A DNA stretch of 64,000 bases from Mesorhizobium jarvisii (GTDB lineage: Bacteria > Pseudomonadota > Alphaproteobacteria > Rhizobiales > Rhizobiaceae), in the NCBI RefSeq assembly GCF_003601985.1, contig NZ_QZXA01000009.1, positions 248,001 through 312,000 of the forward strand. Reading direction: 5' to 3'. Positions 24,887 to 33,878 of this stretch are shown here, in pieces (within the stretch, counting starts at the first letter, position 1; each line of letters opens with the position of its first letter). The position numbers were made by a program, and so were the translations under genes. The notes beneath the pieces are model-generated. The model did not search any database. It saw nothing but the letters and a program-made list of their open reading frames with translations, and was not told where the DNA came from.

Positions 24887-25015
24887 TTCGAGGATGACGT
24901 CGAAGACTTATCGGATCAGCAGCTCACGCGGCATATGCGGCGGCCAGCCCGTGCGTGCGTTTTTGACGGAGCCGAGCTTTGGGTGGCCTGCCACCGAAGC
25001 TCGAAGAGCGAAGGC

Positions 25016-25101
25016 TGGTGCGGACGACGGGAATCGAACCCGTACGATCAGAGATCGAGGGATTTTAAGTCCCTTGCGTCTACCAATTCCGCCACGTCCG
25101 C
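25016..25101 (-). tRNA. tRNA-Leu (anticodon UAA)
   Basis: On the minus strand GCGGACG...CGTCCGC forms the acceptor stem. GACTTAAAATC gives an anticodon loop with TAA. The D arm has GGCGGAATTGGTAGACGC. A long variable arm (leucine type) and the T arm GGGTTCGATTCCC follow. CCA is encoded after the discriminator A. Total 86 bases. The gene is complete; its 3' end faces the accessory stretch at 21.5-25.0 kb. Confidence 0.95.
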
Positions 25102-25381
25102 AGATCAGCCCTTTTCAGATGCCAGGCACAGGCCGTCAAGTCGTGTTCTTGGCCATCCTGAACGCACACCCCAGAGGAGTGGGCGCAGTGATACTGGTGT
25201 GATCGCGGAATTTAGCGCGGCGCTCGCAATGCTTAGGGTGTTTGCAAGGCGGACTTGATCCGCCGAGGCCGGCGTCTACCAGGCCCAACCCATTCCCCCG
25301 CCCACTGGGGGCGCCGGCCGCCCCTCATCGACTTTGCTGATCACGTCACAGCTGTCGCTCGCCGATCGATGCCGGCGAGGC

Positions 25382-26047
25382 TCAGAACTTGTAGCTGAGA
25401 TTGATGCCCACGGTGTTCAGCTTCGTATCCTGGTCGCGGCCGACGAAGTCGCTGGACCCGTCATAGTGCTCGGAACCGAAATCGTAGTAGCGATACTGGG
25501 CGCCGACGACGAACTTGTCGGTCAGCGCGTAGTCGACGCCGGCGCCTAGGGTCCAGCCGACATTCGGGCGTGTCTCGGAGAAGGCGGAGCCTGCCGATTG
25601 CGAGGTTTCGATCCCGGCGAAGGCAATGCCGCCTATGCCGTAGACCAGCACACGATCCATCGCATATCCGGCCTTGGCGTTGACCGATCCGAACCATTTG
25701 ATGTCGGTGCCGAAATTGTTTCCGGGTTCCGCTTCCGCCGTGCCGTTGACCGAGGAATAGTTGAGGTCGGCCTCGGCGCCGATCACCGCCTGGTCGAACT
25801 GCCATAGCCCGGCGACGTGCCCGCCGACAAAACCGCCATTTATGTCGGGCGAGACGGAAAATGGGTCTCCTTCCGTTCCTGAGATGTCCGACCGGCCCCA
25901 GCCGTAGCCCGCCTGCAGGCCGGCATAATATCCGGTCCAGTCGAAGCCGGGCGCGGTCATCGGCACATCGACCGTCGGGTCGGCCGCGAAAGCCGGCATC
26001 GACAGGACGGCAAGAAGACCGGCACTTGCGACGACAAGGCGATACAT
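25382..26047 (-). CDS. Outer membrane beta-barrel protein (Omp25/31-like)
   Basis: A 221-residue protein. The signal peptide MYRLVVASAGLLAVLSMPAFA is followed by DWTGYYAGLQAGYGWG, the standard first strand of rhizobial and Brucella Omp25/Omp31 porin-like proteins. Alternating strands follow (IGAEADLNYS, GSVNAKAGYAMDRVLVYGIGGIAFA in pieces, WTLGAGVDYALTDKFVVGAQYRYYDFG), ending in LNTVGINLSYKF with the C-terminal Phe needed for outer membrane insertion. These proteins stabilise the outer membrane. Divergent from the SecD-like gene. Confidence 0.9.
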   Translation of the reverse strand: MYRLVVASAGLLAVLSMPAFAADPTVDVPMTAPGFDWTGYYAGLQAGYGWGRSDISGTEGDPFSVSPDINGGFVGGHVAGLWQFDQAVIGAEADLNYSSVNGTAEAEPGNNFGTDIKWFGSVNAKAGYAMDRVLVYGIGGIAFAGIETSQSAGSAFSETRPNVGWTLGAGVDYALTDKFVVGAQYRYYDFGSEHYDGSSDFVGRDQDTKLNTVGINLSYKF

Positions 26048-26240
26048 TCGAACTCCCCGGATGAAGAGTCGGAAGAAATCTTGGCGGCCAGGCTAGACCG
26101 ATTTACGACAAAACGGAATCCTGTTTCTGGATGCGGCCGTGTGTCGCTTGCAGAAGCACGGCCTGCCAGCCGAGAACAGCTAGGCATTGCCCGAGGGATG
26201 TTCGAGTGCAAAATGGCCGTCTTGCGGGGAAAAAATCCTG

Positions 26241-26627
26241 ATGAACAGCCTGGTTCGTCTCATCGCTGGAACAGCCATGGTGCTGCTAGCCTGCGGCCTC
26301 GCTGTGGCCGAGCCATTGGCGCTCGCCATCGCCACGGCAGCGGTCGTATCCGATCAAGCGTCGGGACAGAGGGCGCTCAACCTGAAGATGACACCGGACA
26401 GCGCGAAGGCGTTCGCCGACTTCACCAAGGCGAATGTCGGGAAGGTGGTCGACCTCAGCGTCGACGGTGTCGTGGTGGCGTCGCCGCGCCTGGTCGAACC
26501 CATCCTCGGCGGCGAGGTGATGCTCAGCGGCAGCTTCGCCCCGGGCGAACTCCAGCGCCTGGCGGAACGGATTTCGGCGGGCGGTGCGAAAGTCACGGTC
26601 GAGGTAAAGGCTGAACAGCCATTGTGA
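26241..26627 (+). CDS. Free-standing SecD head-domain (SecDF P1) exported protein
   Basis: A 128-residue protein with a signal peptide (LIAGTAMVLLACGLAVA). The mature part matches the periplasmic P1 head region of SecD: LNLKMTPDSAKAFADFT, ANVGKVVDLSVDGVVV, SPRLVEPILGGEVMLSG, in the order of SecD's LTLKL...NVGKP...VLDG...EPILGG...ISG. There are no RND-type membrane helices, so it is a lone periplasmic domain. A role assisting late export or folding is conceivable but unproven. The ATG at 26241 begins the signal peptide; an upstream in-frame ATG adds 18 unlikely residues. Confidence 0.7.
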   Translation: MNSLVRLIAGTAMVLLACGLAVAEPLALAIATAAVVSDQASGQRALNLKMTPDSAKAFADFTKANVGKVVDLSVDGVVVASPRLVEPILGGEVMLSGSFAPGELQRLAERISAGGAKVTVEVKAEQPL

Positions 26628-26708
26628 AGGCTGGACGGGTCTGTCCGCTGTTTGGCGCTGGTCAAAACCAGGCAGGCTTGGCACAGTCGCGCAAACAGGA
26701 GTCCCTTC

Positions 26709-28526
26709 ATGGCAAAGAAGCCGGCGGCGCATGCGACGAAACCCAAGCCCTGGACCGAGATGGCGACGCATCTGGTTGACGTCGCCATGGGCCGCAAGCC
26801 CGCCGATCTCGTCATCCGCAACGGCCGCTGGGTAAACGTTCACTCCGGCGAGATCATTGCCGGCACCGACATCGCCATTGCCGGCGGCCGCTTCGCCTAT
26901 TGCGGGCCGAATGCCAGCCACGCTATCGGCCAGGGCACCAAGGTGGTCGATGCCGGCGGGCGCTATCTGGTGCCTGGCCTCTGCGACGCGCACATGCATG
27001 TCGAGAGCGGCATGGTGACGGTGACCGAGTTCTGCCGTGCCGTCATCCCGCACGGCACCACCTCGATGTTCATCGATCCGCACGAGATCGCCAATGTGCT
27101 GGGCTTGCCGGGCGTGCGGCTGATGCATGACGAGGCGGTGGCGATGCCCATCAACGTGCATGTGCAGATGCCGTCCTGCGTGCCGTCGGCACCGGGGCTG
27201 GAACATGCCGGCGCCGAGCTGACGGTCGCCGATGTTGCCGAGGCCATGACCTGGGAAAACATCATCGGGCTCGGCGAAGTGATGAATTTTCCAGGCGTCG
27301 CCGCCAATGATCCTGTCATGTCCGGCGAGATCGCCGCGACGGTTCGTGCGGGTAAGACGGTTGGCGGCCACTATGCCTCGCGCGACCTTGGCTTGCCGTT
27401 CCACGGCTATGTCGCCGGCGGACCCGAGGATGATCACGAAGGCACGCGCGCCGAGGATGCCATCGCCCGCGTCCGCCAGGGCATGAAGGCGATGCTGCGG
27501 CTGGGTTCGGCCTGGTACGACGTCGCCTCGCAGATCAAGGCGGTGACCGAAAGCGGCATCGATCCGCGCAACTTCATCCTGTGCACCGACGACAGCCATT
27601 CCGGCACGCTGGTGCATGAAGGCCATATGGACCGGGTGGTGCGCCACGCCATCCAACAGGGGCTGAAGCCGGTGACGGCGATCCAGATGGCGACGATCAA
27701 CACTGCCCAGCATTTCAGGCTGGAACGCGAAATCGGTTCGATCGCGCCGGGACGGTTGGCCGACCTGCTGATTGTTTCCGACCTCGCCGCAATGACCATC
27801 GATGAGGTTTATGCGCGCGGCGCCAGGCTGGCCAAGGGCGGCAAGCTCGACATCGACATTCCGGCCTATGATTACCCGAAGACGGCGAAGAACACCGTCA
27901 AGTTGGGCAAGAAGTTCAGGGCTGGCGATTTCGACATCACAGCTCCCAAGGGCGCCAACGAGGTGCGGGTGCGCGTCATCGGCGTCATCGAGAACCAGGC
28001 ACCGACGCGGGCGCTGGAGGCCGATCTGCCGGTCGAGGACGGTCTGGTCGCCATGGACCGCCGCAACGACGTCTGCCAGATCGCGCTGGTCGAGCGGCAC
28101 CGGGGCACGGGCGGTGTCACCAACGCTTTCGTCTCCGGCTTCGGTTATATGGGCGATTGCGCCATGGCCTCGAGCGTTGCCCATGACGCCCACCACATCA
28201 TCTGCGTCGGCACCAACAAGCAGGACATGGCGCTGGCTGTCAATCGACTGGGCCAAGTCGGCGGCGGCGTCGTGCTGTTCTCCAAGGGCAAGGAATTGGC
28301 GCTGGTCGAAATGCCGATCGCGGGCCTGATGTCGGACGAGCGCGCCGAGATCGTCGCCGCCAAGGCCGAGAAACTGACCGAGGCGATGCGCAAGATGGGT
28401 TGTTCCCTGAACAACGCCTACATGCAGCACTCGCTGCTGGCCCTGGTGGTCATTCCGGAGCTGAGGATTTCAGACGTCGGGCTGATCGACGTGACGACTT
28501 TCCAGAAGGTCGACCTGTTCGTCTAG
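26709..28526 (+). CDS. ade: Adenine deaminase
   Basis: A 605-residue amidohydrolase. The N-terminal composite beta domain leads to VPGLCDAHMHVESGMVT (metal-ligand His pair), GTTSMFIDPHEIANVLG, GLGEVMNFPGV, VGGHYASRD and LCTDDSHSGTLVHEGHMD, which together identify the prokaryotic adenine deaminase family rather than adenosine deaminase. The C-terminal region (DRRNDVCQIALVERH, VGTNKQDMALAVNRL) is the family's adenine deaminase C domain. It converts adenine to hypoxanthine and ammonia in purine salvage, using Mn or Fe. The start has AGGAG upstream. Confidence 0.93.
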   Translation: MAKKPAAHATKPKPWTEMATHLVDVAMGRKPADLVIRNGRWVNVHSGEIIAGTDIAIAGGRFAYCGPNASHAIGQGTKVVDAGGRYLVPGLCDAHMHVESGMVTVTEFCRAVIPHGTTSMFIDPHEIANVLGLPGVRLMHDEAVAMPINVHVQMPSCVPSAPGLEHAGAELTVADVAEAMTWENIIGLGEVMNFPGVAANDPVMSGEIAATVRAGKTVGGHYASRDLGLPFHGYVAGGPEDDHEGTRAEDAIARVRQGMKAMLRLGSAWYDVASQIKAVTESGIDPRNFILCTDDSHSGTLVHEGHMDRVVRHAIQQGLKPVTAIQMATINTAQHFRLEREIGSIAPGRLADLLIVSDLAAMTIDEVYARGARLAKGGKLDIDIPAYDYPKTAKNTVKLGKKFRAGDFDITAPKGANEVRVRVIGVIENQAPTRALEADLPVEDGLVAMDRRNDVCQIALVERHRGTGGVTNAFVSGFGYMGDCAMASSVAHDAHHIICVGTNKQDMALAVNRLGQVGGGVVLFSKGKELALVEMPIAGLMSDERAEIVAAKAEKLTEAMRKMGCSLNNAYMQHSLLALVVIPELRISDVGLIDVTTFQKVDLFV

Positions 28527-28551
28527 GCGAATTCCGGCGCGGGTGACTCGC

Positions 28552-29715
28552 TCACCCGCCGGTGACGATGGTCAGCACCTTGAACGGCGTGGTGATGACG
28601 ACCTCGGCGACCGAACCAACGGCCTTGCCGAGGCCCTGGCCGAGATTGTTGAGCTGCGCCGGATCGGGTTCGTCCGAGGCCAGACCGGCGGGGGTGCGCA
28701 GGCGGTCGCCGAGCAACTGCACCAGGATCGGATTGTCGGCGAATTTCGCATGGTTGAGGCCACCGTCGCCGCCCTTGATCTTGGTCAGGTCGACCACGGA
28801 CACGCCGTAGCTGGCGAGATCGGCGGCATTGCCATAGTCACCGACACGCGGCTTGTCGCCGGAGATAAGTGAAGACAATTTGAGCGCCCGGTCATCGCTT
28901 GAAAGCAGCACGGCAAACGGCTTGTCCGGCTTGCCGTATCGCATCATCTGCTTTTTGAATACGTCGACATCGATGTCGGGCGAAGCCAGGACGACATAGC
29001 CGAGCTTGCCGCCGAGATCGCGGTCGCCGGTGATGGCGAGCTGGCGCAGCGCCTCCATCGTCAACCAGGTTCCCATTGAATGGGCGATGATGTCGATGCT
29101 CTTGACCCGCGTCTTGGCGAGCATTCTGAGCGTCGCCTCGAGATCGTCACGCGCGGCGTTGGCGCTGTCCTTGTCGTAGATATAGCCCGTCGTCTTGGCG
29201 CTCGAAGCCCAGGAGAACAGCACCGGCGTGCCGGGATATTTCGTGTCGTGAGCGATCTGCGTCAGCCGGTAGATGCCGTCGTCGAAGCCATTGTTGAAGC
29301 CGTGCACGAACACCAGTGCCCGATCGCCGCGCATGGCAATGTCGGCGCCGACCGCCTTGGCAAATTGCGGAGCATCGCCGTAGTGGACGACATTGGTGGC
29401 GGTGAATTGCTTTGCCGGGTTCGAGTTGGCCGAGCCCTTGGCCCGCTCGATGGCACCGACCTGGTGGACCTTCGGCACGGTGACGTCGACACGGGCGTAG
29501 CTGGTGGTCAATGAGCGATCGCCGTCAAACACCTGCCGCGGATCCTTGGTCGCCTGCTGGCGGGTGGTGGCGACGAAAATCTCGTGCGTGGCCGCGATGT
29601 CGGAGGCTGGCGCCGAGACGCTCGTCTTGTTGAGCAGATCATGCGTGTTCTGGCCAGCACAGCCGGCAAGGGCGAGCGCCAACGCCACGACGAAACTGTT
29701 CAAGCGCAAGCTCAA
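28552..29715 (-). CDS. Lipoprotein alpha/beta hydrolase, DUF900 (copy 1)
   Basis: A 387-residue protein. A lipoprotein signal ends in LAGCAG. The DUF900 hydrolase domain contains EIFVATTRQ, RALVFVHGFNNGFDDGIYRLTQI, VLFSWASSA, the nucleophile IIAHSMGTWLTMEAL, ASPDIDVDVF and SVVDLTKIKG...LNHAKFADNP with a candidate catalytic His. An extra C-terminal segment GKAVGSVAEVVITTPFKVLTI could be a membrane-associating tail. Likely an envelope esterase of unknown substrate. A close paralogue follows upstream in tandem on the same strand (29858-30931). Confidence 0.85.
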   Translation of the reverse strand: MSLRLNSFVVALALALAGCAGQNTHDLLNKTSVSAPASDIAATHEIFVATTRQQATKDPRQVFDGDRSLTTSYARVDVTVPKVHQVGAIERAKGSANSNPAKQFTATNVVHYGDAPQFAKAVGADIAMRGDRALVFVHGFNNGFDDGIYRLTQIAHDTKYPGTPVLFSWASSAKTTGYIYDKDSANAARDDLEATLRMLAKTRVKSIDIIAHSMGTWLTMEALRQLAITGDRDLGGKLGYVVLASPDIDVDVFKKQMMRYGKPDKPFAVLLSSDDRALKLSSLISGDKPRVGDYGNAADLASYGVSVVDLTKIKGGDGGLNHAKFADNPILVQLLGDRLRTPAGLASDEPDPAQLNNLGQGLGKAVGSVAEVVITTPFKVLTIVTGG

Positions 29716-29857
29716 GCGCCGGCTCCCGTAGAGGGGGACGTCAAAAGCATGACGTCACCGCTATTCCGATAGAGCCAGAGACCGGCGCGGTCCAGTTCAA
29801 AGTGGCCTGACACCTCGTGAATGGTGAACAGGCACCGCGAAATTCGCGGCGCTGCAT

Positions 29858-30931
29858 TTACTGCCCGAGCAGGCTGATGCGGTCGGTCACGTCCCTGTCG
29901 CTGGCAAAGCCGTCATCTTCGCGCAGTCGCTGGCCGATCATCTTCACCAAGGCCGGATTGTCGGCGAATTTCGTATGATTGAAGCTGTCGCTGCCCTTGA
30001 CCTTGGAGAGATCGACCACCGTCACGCCGTAGGAGGCAAGATCGGCGGCATCCTTGTAATCGCCAACGCGTGGCCGTGAACCGGCGATCAGGCCGGAAAG
30101 CCTCAGCGCGCGGTCGTCGTCGGACAACAACAGGATGAACGGCTTGTCGGGCTTGCCATAGCGGCGCATCTGGCTCTTGAACACGTCGACATCGATGTCC
30201 GGCGACGCGAGCACCACGTCGCCGAGCTTGCCGCCAAGGTCACGGTCGCCGCTGATGGCCATCTGGCGCAGGGTTTCCATGGTCACCCAGGTTCCCATCG
30301 AATGTGCGACAATGTCGATCCGACGCGCGCCGGACTGCTCCAGCATGCGCAAAGTCACTTCGAGCTGGTCGCGGGCGGCGCTGGCACTTTCCTTGTCATA
30401 GACATAGTCGGTGGTCTTGGCGCCCGATGCCCAGGAAAACAGCACCGGCGTGCCGGGATAGCCGGAATCGTGGACGATCTGGGTGAGACGGTAGACCGCA
30501 TCGTCGAAGCCGGTGTTGTAGCCGTGCACGAAGACCATGACGCGGCCGCCGCGCGCCGCGATATCGGCGTTGAGCGCGCTGGAGAATTTCGGCTGCGTGT
30601 CGTAGCCGACAACCTCGGAAGCCATGAAATATTTGGCCGGATCATCCGACTTGCCGCGGGAGCGCCGTTCGATCTGACCGGTCGTGTGGATGCCCGGAAC
30701 GGTGACGTTGACGCGCGCATAATTCAGCGTCGCCGAGCGCTCGCCGTCGAAAACCTTGTTGGGATCGTCAGACTTCTTGCGTGTCGTGGCGATGAAGATC
30801 GAGTGGTTGCCGGCGATTTCCGTCACCGGCGCGGCGACGATGGCGCTGCCAAGCAATTCCTGCGTTTGCGGGCCGGCGCAGCCGGCGACGAGCAAGGCGA
30901 GACAAACAGTAACTATCTTCTTCAAAGGCAC
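29858..30931 (-). CDS. Lipoprotein alpha/beta hydrolase, DUF900 (copy 2)
   Basis: A 357-residue paralogue of the neighbouring gene, alike throughout: lipobox VAGCAG, SIFIATTRKK, VFVHGYNTGFDDAVYRLTQI, VLFSWASGA, IVAHSMGTWVTMETL, ASPDIDVDVF, FNHTKFADNP. It ends 30 residues earlier, lacking the tail of copy 1. The start is taken as GTG at 30929-30931 (PLKKIVTVCLALLVAGC), because the frame extending to 30964 puts an acidic stretch before the signal. The 142 bp between the two genes suggests tandem duplication with separate or shared transcription. Confidence 0.83.
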   Translation of the reverse strand: MPLKKIVTVCLALLVAGCAGPQTQELLGSAIVAAPVTEIAGNHSIFIATTRKKSDDPNKVFDGERSATLNYARVNVTVPGIHTTGQIERRSRGKSDDPAKYFMASEVVGYDTQPKFSSALNADIAARGGRVMVFVHGYNTGFDDAVYRLTQIVHDSGYPGTPVLFSWASGAKTTDYVYDKESASAARDQLEVTLRMLEQSGARRIDIVAHSMGTWVTMETLRQMAISGDRDLGGKLGDVVLASPDIDVDVFKSQMRRYGKPDKPFILLLSDDDRALRLSGLIAGSRPRVGDYKDAADLASYGVTVVDLSKVKGSDSFNHTKFADNPALVKMIGQRLREDDGFASDRDVTDRISLLGQ

Positions 30932-31032
30932 GTCTGAAATTTCCACTCCGGCCAAAAGGCCCATCTACCCCCGCTGCACCTCCCGGACAGGGAGAGTGCG
31001 GCAGAACTAAGTCGTGTCCAGTCGAAATGTGG

Positions 31033-32436
31033 TCAGCGGCTGGTTACAGCCATCGCACTGTTGCGCGAAAGCCAAAATGGCGGAAGGAATGCCGGAATGT
31101 TTGAGAAGGGCAGCACCTCCGGCCTGAGGCGGACGCCAAGCACATCCGCCATGAAGGCGCGGCGCGCTTCAATACGGCTCCAGGTTTCGGGATAGCGCGC
31201 TGCGATCTCCTCGCGCAGTGCCTCGTCGGCGAGTGCGATGCCATCCTCGATATTGGTGGTGAAATAGTCGCTGCCGGTTGCCGGGATGATGTCGACCTGC
31301 AACGCCATGCCGGATCGCAACTTGATGTCTGAGCCGGAAAACACTGGCGAATGCATCCACTCGTCGATATGGACGAGATGGCCGGGATTGAGGGATACGC
31401 CAAAGAACGGGTCGCCGATGCGATCATGCACCGCTTTCCACAGAGCGCCACCGGTCGTGCCGATACCGATCGCCTCGTACCAGTCGACAACCGCGGCGAA
31501 ATAGGGCGCGACGAGCTTTTCGACGTAGTCGCGGATGGCGGGTGGCAACTCTGACGCATCCTCGGCCAAAAAACCGGCGCGGGCGTTGAGCGCGCCCTGG
31601 ATGCCATAGGCCATGGTGATCGGATCACCACGCCGGATGATGTCGAGGCGGGGGCTGGGCAAGCCATAGGCGGCGCGCTTTCCCGCCGACAACATGGGAT
31701 GGCAACCATGCGGCAGGCCGTTCATGCCCATCAGCCGCGCCGCCTGCAGTTCGGTCATGCCAGGCTCGATGGCTTGCAGGACATTGCGCAGCCCTTGCGA
31801 GGTGAAGGTCGCGGCAAATTCAAAGCTGGCCAACTGATCGGCCTCGTTGAGGGCGCGCAGACCGTCGGTCGGGTTCATCAGCAGATTGGCGGCATTCACA
31901 ACTGCGCCCTTGTTGCCGACAAGCGTGCGCAGCGTATCGGCAACGAAGGACGGCAGGTCGAGCGTCGTCTCATCGAAACCGGCATCGCCGGCACCAAAAG
32001 GCTTCCAGCCGATGGCGCCGATCCTGTGGCCGGGCTTCAGGCCGCAGCCGGCAAGGATGTCAGGCAGCGCATCCGAGCGGTCGCGCGGCTGCGCCGGCAG
32101 CGAGAAGGTCTGGTAGAGCACGCGCTCGTAGGGCCCATCGCAGATTTCGGCATAGCCCCAGCCCTCATTGCCAACGAGAAGCCTTGGCTGGCTGCCGGGA
32201 ACGATGACCAGCAATGTTTCCTCGAAACGCGGATCGTAGCCTGAGAGATAGGCAACATTGGCTGCGTGTTCGCGGTCGCCATAGATCGCGAAGGCATCGA
32301 AACCGGACTTGGCGCCGCGCGCAATCAGCGCTTCGACGCGCGCTCCATAGGTGTTTCGTGCAACCAACGGCATCACCGTCGGTTCGCCGAATTCGGGCAG
32401 CGACATGGATTTCAGACCAACCGATGCGACAGGCAT
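31033..32436 (-). CDS. M24 (Xaa-Pro peptidase/creatinase fold) family protein
   Basis: A 467-residue protein with a creatinase-like N-terminal domain (AFAIYGDREHAANVAYLSGYDPRFEETLLV, in pieces) and an M24 pita-bread domain (GLRNVLQAIEPGMTELQAA, NPGHLVHIDEW, GMALQVDIIPA, TNIEDGIALAD). The usual five metal ligands (D, D, H, E, E) are not clearly all present, so catalysis as a metallopeptidase is uncertain. The start is set at ATG 32436 with GGGGG upstream; an alternative is ATG 32406. Divergent from ilvA, with 185 bp between starts. Confidence 0.75.
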   Translation of the reverse strand: MPVASVGLKSMSLPEFGEPTVMPLVARNTYGARVEALIARGAKSGFDAFAIYGDREHAANVAYLSGYDPRFEETLLVIVPGSQPRLLVGNEGWGYAEICDGPYERVLYQTFSLPAQPRDRSDALPDILAGCGLKPGHRIGAIGWKPFGAGDAGFDETTLDLPSFVADTLRTLVGNKGAVVNAANLLMNPTDGLRALNEADQLASFEFAATFTSQGLRNVLQAIEPGMTELQAARLMGMNGLPHGCHPMLSAGKRAAYGLPSPRLDIIRRGDPITMAYGIQGALNARAGFLAEDASELPPAIRDYVEKLVAPYFAAVVDWYEAIGIGTTGGALWKAVHDRIGDPFFGVSLNPGHLVHIDEWMHSPVFSGSDIKLRSGMALQVDIIPATGSDYFTTNIEDGIALADEALREEIAARYPETWSRIEARRAFMADVLGVRLRPEVLPFSNIPAFLPPFWLSRNSAMAVTSR

Positions 32437-32621
32437 GAACAAACGCCCCCAAGTGCTTGCAAGGATTCTGCGAATGCCCTTTGCGCATTGGCATGAAGGG
32501 CCGGACAATGGCGTTGCGGGGCCGAATATGCAATAGGCAGGATCGGCCGCGACAGACAGAAGCTGTGCGGCCGGATCGATGGCAGGTCTGTACGAAACAT
32601 GCGGCACAAGGTGGCTTTCCA

Positions 32622-33878
32622 ATGAGCAGTTTTTCCTCCCGCGTCGCCGTCGCGGCCGCCGCGATCCGCCAGATCTTTCCGGAAACGCCGCTGCAGGAAA
32701 ACGACTACCTGTCGAAGAAGACCGGCGCGCGGGTGCTGCTGAAGCGCGAGGATCTGAGCCCGGTGCGCTCCTACAAGATCCGTGGCGCCTTCAACTTCTT
32801 CCGCAAGGCGCTTGCCGCCGGTAACCAGGCCGAACTGTTCGTCTGCGCGTCGGCCGGCAACCATGCCCAGGGGTTTGCCTTCGTCTGCCGCCATTTCGGC
32901 AAAAAGGGCGTGGTGTTCATGCCGGTGACGACGCCGCAGCAAAAGATCGACAAAACCAGGCTGTTTGGCGGCGATTTCGTCGAGATCAGGCTGGTCGGCG
33001 ACTTTTTCGACGACTGCTATCGCGCCGCCTTCGAATTCACCGAAAGCTCAGGCGCCCACATGGTGCCGCCTTTCGACCACAAGGACATTATCGAGGGCCA
33101 GGCAACGGTCGCCTATGAGATCGCGGACCAGATGCCTGGCGCGCGCATGCCCGACATCATCATGCTGCCGGTCGGCGGTGGCGGGCTCGCCGCCGGCGTG
33201 ACGCATTATTTCGCCGACCAGGGCCGGGAGGCCCGTTTCGTCTTTTGCGAGCCGGCCGGCGCACCGAGCCTGCATGACAGCCTCGAGGCGGGAAAACGGC
33301 TGAAGCTCGCCAAGGTCGACAACTTCGTCGACGGCGCGGCGGTGGCCGAGATCGGCCGTGAACCCTTGCGGTATCTCAAGGAATTCGCGGCCGACACGGT
33401 GCGGCTGGTCCCGGAAAACCGGCTCTGCGCGACCATGATCGAGATGCTCAATGTCGAAGGCGTCGTGCTTGAGCCCGCCGGCGCATTGGCCATCGACGCG
33501 TTGAAGGATTTTTCCAGGAAGGAGATCCGCGGCAAGACCATTGTCGCCGTGGTTTCGGGCGGCAATTTCGATTTCGAGCGGCTGCCGGATGTCAAGGAAC
33601 GGGCCCTGCGCTTCGAAGGCCTGAAGAAATACTTCATCATCCGCTTCCCGCAGCGGCCGGGCGCGCTGCGCGACTTCCTCGAAATGCTGGGACCGGACGA
33701 CGACATCGCCCGCTTCGAGTATCTGAAGAAGTCGGCGCGCAATTTCGGCTCGGTGCTGATCGGCATCGAAACCAAGGACCGCCGCAATTTCGACCTGCTG
33801 AAGGCAAATTTCGAGGCGGAGGGCGTCCAGTATCAGGACATCACCGACAACGAGACATTGGCAGGCTTCATCATATGA
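32622..33878 (+). CDS. ilvA: Threonine ammonia-lyase (threonine dehydratase)
   Basis: A 418-residue PLP enzyme. LSPVRSYKIRGAFNFF carries the PLP Lys (Lys52), followed by CASAGNHAQGFAFV, the phosphate loop LPVGGGGLAAG, and an ACT-like regulatory end (KKYFIIRFPQRPGALRDFLEML). It converts threonine to 2-oxobutanoate for isoleucine synthesis. The single, short ACT-like domain is that of the Bacillus-type IlvA rather than the two-domain E. coli form. The ATG at 32622 is the first compatible with family length. Its stop overlaps the following DUF1697 gene (ATGA). Confidence 0.93.
   Translation: MSSFSSRVAVAAAAIRQIFPETPLQENDYLSKKTGARVLLKREDLSPVRSYKIRGAFNFFRKALAAGNQAELFVCASAGNHAQGFAFVCRHFGKKGVVFMPVTTPQQKIDKTRLFGGDFVEIRLVGDFFDDCYRAAFEFTESSGAHMVPPFDHKDIIEGQATVAYEIADQMPGARMPDIIMLPVGGGGLAAGVTHYFADQGREARFVFCEPAGAPSLHDSLEAGKRLKLAKVDNFVDGAAVAEIGREPLRYLKEFAADTVRLVPENRLCATMIEMLNVEGVVLEPAGALAIDALKDFSRKEIRGKTIVAVVSGGNFDFERLPDVKERALRFEGLKKYFIIRFPQRPGALRDFLEMLGPDDDIARFEYLKKSARNFGSVLIGIETKDRRNFDLLKANFEAEGVQYQDITDNETLAGFII

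Noticed and set aside
21530..25015. Complete integrative element with integrase and att repeats
   Set aside because: No integrase gene, and no copy of the tRNA-Leu 3' sequence was seen near nudK; only a remnant can be argued.
24894..25258. Plus-strand frames reading through the tRNA-Leu region
   Set aside because: They cross the tRNA gene in antisense (the familiar RRESNPYDQRSRDFKSL artefact).
26286..28430. 714-codon minus-strand open frame opposite the adenine deaminase gene
   Set aside because: Lies wholly against ade; translation has no family motif.
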